Source: a virus. Taken from it: 45,325 nt of DNA. Location of the stretch: the IMG/VR virus record IMGVR_UViG_3300020392_000025, positions 1 through 45,325 of that record. One strand, 5' to 3'. Positions 16,503-24,626 of this stretch are shown one piece after another. The number at the start of each line of letters is the position of its first letter. Position 1 is the stretch's first letter. The translations under genes and the position numbers were made by a program. Below the pieces are notes generated by a model. That model searched no databases. It was not told the origin of the DNA and saw only the letters and a program-made list of their open reading frames with translations.

Positions 16503-17666
16503 ATGAATATTCCAATTTGGACAGGTATATCAACATTTGAATCTGGTCAAACCCCTTTTGGTTTTTACGATAGCGATACTGATTTTCAAACTGATGCTGA
16601 CAAAGTAGCAGATTTTTGCGCTCGTAGATTAGGTTATCCCCTAGCTGATGTAGAACTACAATCAGGTTCTTTCTTTACTGCATTTGAAGAGGCAGTTACT
16701 ACATACGGAAATGAATTATATGCTTATAAAGTAAGAGAAAATTATTTATCCCTAGAAGGGTCTTCTACAATTCTACCTTCAAATGAAAAAATAATTCAAC
16801 CTAATATGGCGGGATTAGTAAGAATATCCCAACAATATGGTACTGAAGCAGGTGTGGGTGGTAATGTAACTTGGTATTCTGGTTCTTTAAAGCTAATAAA
16901 TGGTCAACAAGATTATGACATGGATGCTTGGGCAGCAGAAAATGCTAATCTAGATCCAGGGGATTCTATAGAAATAAGAAGAGTATTTTACGAAATACCT
17001 CCTGCTATATCAAGATATTTTGATCCATATGCAGGTACAGGTACTGGTATGATGAATTTATTAGATTCATTTGGTTGGGGTAATTACTCACCTGCTATTA
17101 ATTTCTTATTAATGCCTATCAATTATGATATGCAAACAATACAGGCAATAGAATTTAATGATCAGGTAAGAAAATCTCAATACACATTTGAACTTATAAA
17201 TAATAAGTTAAAAATATTTCCTATCCCAAATTATGGTATAATGAATACTGAAGAACATAATTTAATTTTTCAGTATATAAAAAAATCGGAAAGAGAAAAC
17301 CCCTATATAGATGGAATAAATAAAGTAACAAACGTAGCAGAAGTACCATTTGAAAATCCTACTTATAGCTCTATAAATTCAGTAGGTAGACAATGGATAT
17401 TTGAATATACTTTAGCTTTATCTAAAGAAATACTGGGATACATTAGGGGTAAATATGGACAAATTCCAATCCCAGATGCGGCTATTACATTAAACCAATC
17501 AGATTTACTTTCAGCTGCTACAGCAGAAAAAAACGCATTAATAGAAAGATTAAGAGGATATTTTGATGAAACCTCTAGAGATAAGTTATTAGAAAGAAGA
17601 GCAAACGAAAATGATTTTTTACAAAAGGAATTAAATAAAGTTCCTTACACAATATATATAGGTTAA
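16503..17666 (+). CDS. gp13: Neck protein (gp13-like)
   Basis: Head-completion protein that closes the filled head at the portal and accepts the tail. The C-terminal half resembles gp13 of marine T4-like phages: WIFEYTLALSKEILGYIRGK, then YGQIPIPDAAITLNQSDLL, then an ALIERLRGYFDETSRDKLLE helix and a terminal KVPYTIYIG. Length 387 compares with 309 in T4. It is followed after one base by a gp14-like gene, the neighbour expected for gp13. The N-terminus (PIWTGISTFESGQTPFGFYD) is less familiar. Confidence 0.72.
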   Translation: MNIPIWTGISTFESGQTPFGFYDSDTDFQTDADKVADFCARRLGYPLADVELQSGSFFTAFEEAVTTYGNELYAYKVRENYLSLEGSSTILPSNEKIIQPNMAGLVRISQQYGTEAGVGGNVTWYSGSLKLINGQQDYDMDAWAAENANLDPGDSIEIRRVFYEIPPAISRYFDPYAGTGTGMMNLLDSFGWGNYSPAINFLLMPINYDMQTIQAIEFNDQVRKSQYTFELINNKLKIFPIPNYGIMNTEEHNLIFQYIKKSERENPYIDGINKVTNVAEVPFENPTYSSINSVGRQWIFEYTLALSKEILGYIRGKYGQIPIPDAAITLNQSDLLSAATAEKNALIERLRGYFDETSRDKLLERRANENDFLQKELNKVPYTIYIG

Positions 17667-17667
17667 T

Positions 17668-18237
17668 ATGGCTTTATATGGTAGTCAACGTGATTTTAGT
17701 CTAATTAGACATATAAATAGGGAATTAATAGGGGATATTATGTCCCAACAGTGTGCTTATTATAAATTAAGATTAGAAGAAACTAAAGTAAATTTATATG
17801 GTGAGGCAGCAGGAGCTAAATATTACCATGCCCCAGTATTATTAAGTGCTATAATAGATCACATGGATGAAGAATATCCAGATGATGAATTTGGTGTAAG
17901 ATATTATAAAAATGTTGATTTTAAATTTTTAAGAGATGATCTTTTAGCAAGAAATCTTGATTTTAACAAAGATTATGATCAGGCAGATTATTTTGGAGCG
18001 GATTTAGAACCTGAAGTAGGTGATATAATCTTTTACTATGGTGGGTACTATGAAGTAGATGAAACAATAGATAATCAATATTTTGTAGGTAAAAAACCAG
18101 AATATTCTTATGGGGGAGATAATAATATTATAAACCCAGGATTACAAAATTTTGGTAGGGATATGTCTATAATATGTAAAACCCATTACCAACCAGCAGA
18201 TAAAGTACAAATAGAAAAAGCAAGAATAAATGGCTAA
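17668..18237 (+). CDS. gp14: Neck protein (gp14-like)
   Basis: Probable second neck/head-completion protein. GDIIFYYGGYYEVDETIDNQ (about 117-136) matches the pattern in gp14 where a flat beta-rich core reads GDLIYF...FEI. VDFKFLRDDLLARNLDF is another family-like stretch. At 189 residues it is shorter than T4 gp14 (256). It begins one base after gp13 and overlaps the next gene by 8 bases, consistent with a gp13-gp14-gp15 neck operon. Confidence 0.62.
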   Translation: MALYGSQRDFSLIRHINRELIGDIMSQQCAYYKLRLEETKVNLYGEAAGAKYYHAPVLLSAIIDHMDEEYPDDEFGVRYYKNVDFKFLRDDLLARNLDFNKDYDQADYFGADLEPEVGDIIFYYGGYYEVDETIDNQYFVGKKPEYSYGGDNNIINPGLQNFGRDMSIICKTHYQPADKVQIEKARING

Positions 18238-19204
18238 ACAATATAGAAAACCAGTTCCAAAATCTCAAAGAGAAATTTCTACAGGTTTAAAACAACCATA
18301 TTCAGTTGAAGCTGGAAATCCTAATGACACTCAGGATGGAAAACAATTTGGCCCCGAAAATCAAGCTAATATTCCGTTTAATAGATCTACAAAAATGTCT
18401 TTTAAAGGGGATAATGTTAAACCTTTTTCTATTGGCATACAAGATATAGATGAATCTATAATGTTTTATTTTAATAATGTTATTAAACCATCCGTAATAC
18501 AAAATAATGAAAGAATAGCAGTACCTATTATATATGGTTCTCCCGAAAGATGGAAATCAATACAAAAAGATACTTTTTTAAGAGATCAAAAAGGTGCTCT
18601 TTTAATGCCCCTAATAGTATTTAAAAGAGATAGTTTAGAAAAAAATAGATCTATAGCAAATAAATTAGATGCTAACCAGCCTAATTTATATACTACTTTT
18701 CAAAAAGTATATAATGAAAAAAATTTTTATAGTAATTTTAATGTATTAAATAATAGAATACCCACTAAACAATTTATAGCAAACGTAGTACCAGATTATG
18801 TTACATTAACTTATAGTTGTATTATACAAACATACTATATAGAACAATTAAATAAAATAATAGAAGCTATAAATTATGCTTCTGATTCATATTGGGGCGA
18901 TCCTGAAAGATTTAAATTTAGGGCTAGAATAGATAATTTTACTACAGTAACAGAGCTAGTAAAATCACAAGAAAGATTAGTAAGGGGTACATTTAACATA
19001 AAAATGTATGGATATATAGTTCCAGATGTTATACAAAAGGATTTAACAGCTATTAAAAAATATAATGAAAAATCAAAAATAATATTTGGATTAGAAGTTA
19101 CATCACAACCTGAAAGATTTCAAGCAAACCCAACTACTACCCCTGATGGTAGAACAAGATTGGATCCTGATGGAGAGTCCTCAATTTCTAATCTAAAATA
19201 TTAA
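18230..19204 (+). CDS. Tail completion / sheath stabiliser-like protein (gp15-like)
   Basis: Most likely the tail terminator that caps the sheath and binds the neck. The region IAVPIIYGSPERWKSIQKDT (about 97-116), followed by LLMPLIVFKRDSLEKN, has the layout of gp15 of marine T4-like phages (VPI.YG..., then a P.I.F strand). VPDYVTLTYSCIIQTYYIEQ is compatible. The assignment also rests on position after gp13 and gp14; T4 gp3 or an unrelated completion protein remains possible. Length 324 versus 272 in T4 gp15. Confidence 0.55.
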   Translation: MAKQYRKPVPKSQREISTGLKQPYSVEAGNPNDTQDGKQFGPENQANIPFNRSTKMSFKGDNVKPFSIGIQDIDESIMFYFNNVIKPSVIQNNERIAVPIIYGSPERWKSIQKDTFLRDQKGALLMPLIVFKRDSLEKNRSIANKLDANQPNLYTTFQKVYNEKNFYSNFNVLNNRIPTKQFIANVVPDYVTLTYSCIIQTYYIEQLNKIIEAINYASDSYWGDPERFKFRARIDNFTTVTELVKSQERLVRGTFNIKMYGYIVPDVIQKDLTAIKKYNEKSKIIFGLEVTSQPERFQANPTTTPDGRTRLDPDGESSISNLKY

Positions 19205-19213
19205 TATTTATAA
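19205..19213 (+). promoter_or_regulatory. Late-promoter-like motif, second adhesin block
   Basis: TATTTATAA starting right after the previous gene's stop; the gap to the ATG at 19233 is 19 bases. The final A is also the first base of a six-codon ATG frame that is probably not expressed. Confidence 0.6.
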
Positions 19214-19232
19214 TGAGTAAAAACATATTTTA

Positions 19233-22200
19233 ATGCCTAATATAAGATTTATAGATAGTGGAACCCCAGTAGGTGCTTACGGTATACCTAAAGTAGATAA
19301 TGCTACATCATCTAGTTTTGCTGCCTCAGCTAGTTTTGCTAATACAGCAATCACGGCCAGTCATGCTCTATTTGCAGTATCCGCATCAGTTGAGATTACA
19401 AAAGAAGTATCTTCTTCTCATGCTAATAGAGCAGATGTTGCAAATATTGCTGAAGGATTACAAAATCAACCTTCAATATTTACCACTAATATTACCTCAT
19501 CAGGCAATATAAGTTCAAGTGCAAATGTTAGAAGTAATATAAGTGTAGGAAATACTACAGGACAACTACATGTTACACAATCTACTGAATTAATAGTTAA
19601 AGTAGATACTCAAGTCCCAGACCATAGATACTATGATATAGGTTCGGCAAATAAATACTACATTAATGGATTAACATCCCCATATTTTGATGTTTACCCA
19701 GGTAAAAAATATAAATTTAACCAAAACGATTCTTCAAATAATAATCACCCTGTAATATTTTATTTAGATGCGGCCAGAACTACCGAATATAATACAGGAG
19801 TAATATATTATGCAGATGGAATTCAATCTACTTCTGCAAATTACAATACAAATTTTAATGCTGCTTCAGTTAGATACACTGAAATACAAATAACAGATAC
19901 TACCCCATCAATACTTTACTACCAATGTTATAATCATGGATATATGGGTAATGCTGTGTATGTTCAAGGTGCACAACAATTTACAGCAGCATCAGGCTCG
20001 TTTTCAGGATCATTTGAAGGTAATGGTTCAGGGTTAACTAGTATACCAGCGTCAGGAATAGTAGGATTAAATTTATCACAGATCGTTAGTGGTTCAGCAA
20101 CGGCATCTATATCTCCTAATTTAGGATTAGTTGTTAATACTAATGTATCCTCGAGTGCAACTTCAACAGCATCATTCGGAACATATTTAGGTGATGGTTC
20201 ACAATTATCTGGAATTACACCTACAGCAGGATCTTCGGCAGGCAGAGTAGTATTCACCACTACAAATGGAGAATTAACAGCGGAATCGGGATTTGAATAT
20301 GATTCTGCAACAGATCAATTAACAGTACAATCCTTAAATGTTACACATTTAACATCATCTTTTATAACAGCATCTACAATCCAAACCTCAGGATCTAATA
20401 TTTTTGGAGATGATACAACAGATACTCAAACATTAATAGGTACTACTAAGATGACAGGATCTGTACAAGCAACAGGTTCAGTTGACTTTCTTTTATCGGG
20501 AAATAATATTAAAATAAATCAAGGAGGTTCAGGTAATATTATATTTTCTAATACTTCAAACGCTAGTGCTAATATAATAGACGGTAGATACAATTCACAA
20601 ACAAAAGCTTTATTAGGATTAAGTGGTGGTAGTGGATATTTACAATTATTTCATGCTGGAACTTCTAAATATGTAGATTTAAATTCATCTACAAATTATT
20701 TATTTGCTAATACAAGATTTGGGGCAAATAGTGGTACTGCCTTATCTACTGTTGATATAGTAGGAGATTTAAATGTTTCAACAAACATTACAGCCTCAGG
20801 CAATTTATCAGGCAGTGCAACATCAACATCATCATTCGGAACATATTTAGGTGATGGTTCACAATTAACCGGCATAGAAACAGATCCATTCCCATATACT
20901 GGAGATGTTCAAATAACAGGATCATTATTAGTATCAGGATCAACAACTTCAGATATTATATTACCAAATGCTCCTACAAATGCTGTTATAATATCAGGTA
21001 GTAATAACCGTACAAGATTACATATATATGAATCTGTAGAAAATAATAGTCCTGAATATACAGAAGGTGCAGGTATAAAATTAGTAGGAGGAGAAGGGTC
21101 CGGTCATCAATCAACATTAGAAATATCATCAGTTGGTTCTGCTAACGGGGGTGGTAATAATGAACAATCATTTATTCGTTCAAACCAACAATTAGTTATA
21201 CGAGGTAATGATAATGATGCAGGTGATAATATTAGATTTTTAGGTTCACATGATAGTTATGGGTTAAAATTTGATGCAAGTACTTCAGGGGTTACATTAA
21301 CATATTTTACTAATGGAGGAGCAACAGTATCAGAGCTTAATATGGGTAATGGCACCTATATACAAGCAGCTGCAAATGGTTCTTACTACAAAATAGGAAG
21401 AAGTTCAACAGATTGGTTAAATTTATCATCTACAAAAGCTACATTCGCAGCTGATGTTTCTTCAAGCGCAACTTCAACAGCATCCTTCGGAACATATTTA
21501 GGTGATGGTTCACAATTAACAGGCATAGAAGCAGGAACTAATTTAACACAATCTTTATTTGTATCACCTTCAGGAGATAATTCTACAGCAATAGTAGGAG
21601 ATTTAACAAAACCATTCTCTACAATATTAGGAGCAACAGGGTCCGCAAATCCAGGCGACACTATTATAGTATATCCTGGTACATATGTTGAAAACCATAA
21701 CTTATATAAAGATGGTGTTAATTATCATTTTATAGATGGAGCAAAAGTTGTAGCAACATCCCCAGTAGAACCTATGTGGGGTGGAGGAGCAGGTACAGCA
21801 AATGGTATAGGAACAAGTTTTGATTCTCCTATAAGCATAACGGGACATGGAGAATTTATTAGCACAACATCTAATACAAGGACATCTGCAATATTTTACA
21901 TACAAGCACCATCTGGAGTTATTGAAATTAAAAGAGCTGTAAAGCATGGAATTGCGGGAGACTCATATACTCTAGTAGCTGGGTTTGGTCAAGTTACTTC
22001 TATAGATTCAACCGGTGTATTAACAGTGCGGGGTAAATTTGAAAATTCTGGATCTGCTTCATCATATAGTAATGTAGTATCACTTGGGCAAGGTAATATT
22101 AATACCGATATAGTAGTTAGAGCAGAAAATGGTACCGCAACTGGTGTTTATTTATGGAGTGATACTGGAGATATAAATGGTACAATGGATGTATATTCAG

Positions 22201-23048
22201 AAGCAACAGGATTAGTTTGTTCTGCAAGACAATCTGCATTATCTTATTTGAAAGGTAGATTTGAAACATTAACTACAAACCAAGGATCAAATTATGCACT
22301 ATATTTTTCTCCAGGATATCGAGGTAGTTTTTATGTAGATGCCGAAATTCGTGGAGCTATATATATTAATCCTGGAGGAGCATATGAAGCTAGTGTACAA
22401 ATAGAGGGATATCAAGAAATAAGTAATTCTCCGGGTGGGGGTGCAAATGTTATTTTAAGTGGCCATAATCAATTATCACAAAAAATATATGGAGTTGGAA
22501 GTGCTACTGCAGCATTTAAGGTAACGGGTGGAACAACTACTTATGATGGACTCATAAGACTTACCGGATCATACCCCAAATTATTTGATATATCTTCAGG
22601 AATATTTTATTGGAAAGGTACAGCTCAAGGCGTAGCAGCTAGTTTACCGACTACTTATACAAATCCAAGTGAAGTATCTGGTGGAGAATTAATAATAGAA
22701 TCACAACTAGATTATTTTAATGCTGGTAATTACCAACACACAAATGATTATGTATTTAATTTATCTGGTGGGACATTAGATATCCAAAGTAAGATTAGAC
22801 AACATGAAGATGGGGGTAACAATGGAATTGTTAATATGACAGGTGGATATTTAAAAATGAATGGTGTAGAACTAGTTCATGCAACTAAAACAGGATCTTT
22901 TGCTTATGCAATCGACTTGAATAATCAGACGCATTCTGGATCAATACTAAATAATTGTTTCACAAATTTACAACCATTTAATTCTGGTTCATTTATAAAC
23001 GAGGTAACAGGAGGGGGCACATTATTTGAATCACATAAACTATATTAA
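19233..23048 (+). CDS. Large fibre with cupredoxin-like and beta-helix domains (1271 aa)
   Basis: Probable tail-fibre/adhesin. Order: an Ala/Ser-rich N-terminus with coil-like repeats (SSSFAASASFANTAITASHA, about 26-45); a cupredoxin-like domain (about 128-248) with His172, Cys232, His235 and Met238; GSFSGSFEGNGSGLTS and FGTYLGDGSQLTG linkers repeated three times; PYTGDVQITGSLLVSGS; and from about residue 770 a right-handed beta-helix/pectate-lyase-like region beginning SLFVSPSGDNSTAIVGDLTK. It ends GGGTLFESHKLY, closely matching the end of the next fibre. A degradative activity against surface polysaccharide is possible but no catalytic residues were identified. Confidence 0.83.
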   Translation: MPNIRFIDSGTPVGAYGIPKVDNATSSSFAASASFANTAITASHALFAVSASVEITKEVSSSHANRADVANIAEGLQNQPSIFTTNITSSGNISSSANVRSNISVGNTTGQLHVTQSTELIVKVDTQVPDHRYYDIGSANKYYINGLTSPYFDVYPGKKYKFNQNDSSNNNHPVIFYLDAARTTEYNTGVIYYADGIQSTSANYNTNFNAASVRYTEIQITDTTPSILYYQCYNHGYMGNAVYVQGAQQFTAASGSFSGSFEGNGSGLTSIPASGIVGLNLSQIVSGSATASISPNLGLVVNTNVSSSATSTASFGTYLGDGSQLSGITPTAGSSAGRVVFTTTNGELTAESGFEYDSATDQLTVQSLNVTHLTSSFITASTIQTSGSNIFGDDTTDTQTLIGTTKMTGSVQATGSVDFLLSGNNIKINQGGSGNIIFSNTSNASANIIDGRYNSQTKALLGLSGGSGYLQLFHAGTSKYVDLNSSTNYLFANTRFGANSGTALSTVDIVGDLNVSTNITASGNLSGSATSTSSFGTYLGDGSQLTGIETDPFPYTGDVQITGSLLVSGSTTSDIILPNAPTNAVIISGSNNRTRLHIYESVENNSPEYTEGAGIKLVGGEGSGHQSTLEISSVGSANGGGNNEQSFIRSNQQLVIRGNDNDAGDNIRFLGSHDSYGLKFDASTSGVTLTYFTNGGATVSELNMGNGTYIQAAANGSYYKIGRSSTDWLNLSSTKATFAADVSSSATSTASFGTYLGDGSQLTGIEAGTNLTQSLFVSPSGDNSTAIVGDLTKPFSTILGATGSANPGDTIIVYPGTYVENHNLYKDGVNYHFIDGAKVVATSPVEPMWGGGAGTANGIGTSFDSPISITGHGEFISTTSNTRTSAIFYIQAPSGVIEIKRAVKHGIAGDSYTLVAGFGQVTSIDSTGVLTVRGKFENSGSASSYSNVVSLGQGNINTDIVVRAENGTATGVYLWSDTGDINGTMDVYSEATGLVCSARQSALSYLKGRFETLTTNQGSNYALYFSPGYRGSFYVDAEIRGAIYINPGGAYEASVQIEGYQEISNSPGGGANVILSGHNQLSQKIYGVGSATAAFKVTGGTTTYDGLIRLTGSYPKLFDISSGIFYWKGTAQGVAASLPTTYTNPSEVSGGELIIESQLDYFNAGNYQHTNDYVFNLSGGTLDIQSKIRQHEDGGNNGIVNMTGGYLKMNGVELVHATKTGSFAYAIDLNNQTHSGSILNNCFTNLQPFNSGSFINEVTGGGTLFESHKLY

Positions 23049-23051
23049 AAA

Positions 23052-24623
23052 ATGGCATTTACATCATCATATACAGATCATTTAATACAACAATCCCAAT
23101 TTTACTATGGAGTTCCATCTATGGAACCAGGTTTATCAGGTTCATTTTCTGGTTCATTCCAAGGCGATGGTTCAAATTTAACAGGTATTTCGGGAGGAAT
23201 AAATTTAACACGGTCTTTATTTGTATCACCTTCAGGAAATGATGGAACCGCTGTAGTAGGTGATTTAACAAAACCATTTTCTACAATCTTAGGAGCAACG
23301 GGATCTGCAAATATAGGAGATACAATTATAGTATACCCAGGAACATATACACCGGCTTCACAAATAATAAAAGACCATGTAAATTATTATTTTCATCCTG
23401 GAGCTATTGTTACTGGATCTATAGCACTAATGGAAGGTACCTTTGATAATATTAATGTTAGAGGGTATGGTACTTTTGATGTGAATGGAGATATAACAGG
23501 TATTAGTGTAACAGCTAATGGACATATTGAAGTAGATAAATTTATAATACGAGGAATTACAAGTACGAATAGAAAAAGAATGACTTTTAATGGATCTGGA
23601 AGTGGGCTTTTAGAATTAAAAGGTACAGGAATTGCAGAAGGTGTAGGAGCACTTAATTCAGAACTTTTTTCTTTTGGTACTGGTGAAGTATTAGCAGACA
23701 TTCAAGCATTTGATAATACTGTAGGTGGAGATATATGTATTGAGGTTGCTGGAGCAGGAACTAAAACTATAAATGCCTATGCTGTAAGTAAAATGGGAAA
23801 TACAGTTTATATTTCTACTAATAGCTACCCAGAAGCTATTAATCTCACGGGCCATTTTGAAACTCAAAACCAAGCTAATAAATATGCAATGTTTTTATCT
23901 ACAGGAAATGGAGCAGATATTAAAGTAGATGCTCATATAGTAGGATCTATATATTCTTTAAATAGTAATAACCATCTTACTCAAATCCATGGTAGTCAAG
24001 TCTGTAGTGCTTCTCCATCAAACGATGCAGCTGTTAGTTGTGATCAGGGAGAACATTTATTAAATCAATATCTTAGATGTTCCACACCAACAGCTTATCA
24101 TTTAGATGATACTAATGGGCAAGTAACAGTTACAGGAGTAGCTCAACCAGAAGGACAATATAAAAGATTAATGGATGTTCAAAGTGGAAAATTTGTATGG
24201 CGTGGTACTTCATTTAATCAATCTGTTAGAGCCGAATCCAGTAAAATAGAAGGTACAGGTACAGTTATAATAGATTCACCTCTTTTTCATTATGGTGCTA
24301 CTTATCCACAGAATGAATATGCCTTTCATTTAAATAGTGCAGATGCAACTTTAGAAATAAATAATAAACTTGAATATAATCATGATATTACAGGATCAGG
24401 CATAATAAACATTACTTCTGGGCGTTTAGTACTAGATGGTGCTCAACTAATACATGGAGGTGGAACCGGATCATATGCATATGCAATTAAATTAAATGAT
24501 AAAGCACACTCAGGATCTATATTTAGTAACAGCTTTACAAACCTAACCCCATTTGGACCAGGTTCATTTGAAAACGAAATAGTAGGTGGGGGAACACTAT
24601 TTGAAACCGATAAATTAAGTTAA
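23052..24623 (+). CDS. Beta-helix tail fibre/spike (523 aa)
   Basis: The N-terminal about 45 residues (MAFTSSYTDHLIQQSQFYYG onward, then GSFSGSFQGDGSNLTG) are almost identical to those of the next gene, suggesting a shared attachment domain. From about residue 50 the protein is a paralogue of the C-terminal beta-helix of the 1271-aa fibre (SLFVSPSGNDGTAVVGDLTK, then GDTIIVYPGTYTP), and ends GGGTLFETDKLS. It begins three bases after the previous stop. It is most simply read as a spike with a variable glycan-binding or glycan-degrading solenoid. Confidence 0.82.
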   Translation: MAFTSSYTDHLIQQSQFYYGVPSMEPGLSGSFSGSFQGDGSNLTGISGGINLTRSLFVSPSGNDGTAVVGDLTKPFSTILGATGSANIGDTIIVYPGTYTPASQIIKDHVNYYFHPGAIVTGSIALMEGTFDNINVRGYGTFDVNGDITGISVTANGHIEVDKFIIRGITSTNRKRMTFNGSGSGLLELKGTGIAEGVGALNSELFSFGTGEVLADIQAFDNTVGGDICIEVAGAGTKTINAYAVSKMGNTVYISTNSYPEAINLTGHFETQNQANKYAMFLSTGNGADIKVDAHIVGSIYSLNSNNHLTQIHGSQVCSASPSNDAAVSCDQGEHLLNQYLRCSTPTAYHLDDTNGQVTVTGVAQPEGQYKRLMDVQSGKFVWRGTSFNQSVRAESSKIEGTGTVIIDSPLFHYGATYPQNEYAFHLNSADATLEINNKLEYNHDITGSGIINITSGRLVLDGAQLIHGGGTGSYAYAIKLNDKAHSGSIFSNSFTNLTPFGPGSFENEIVGGGTLFETDKLS

Positions 24624-24626
24624 AAA

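Noticed and set aside
19213-19233. Six-codon ATG frame (MSKNIF) right after the late-type motif
   Set aside because: Too short and too close to the motif to be more than chance; no attenuator-like structure follows.
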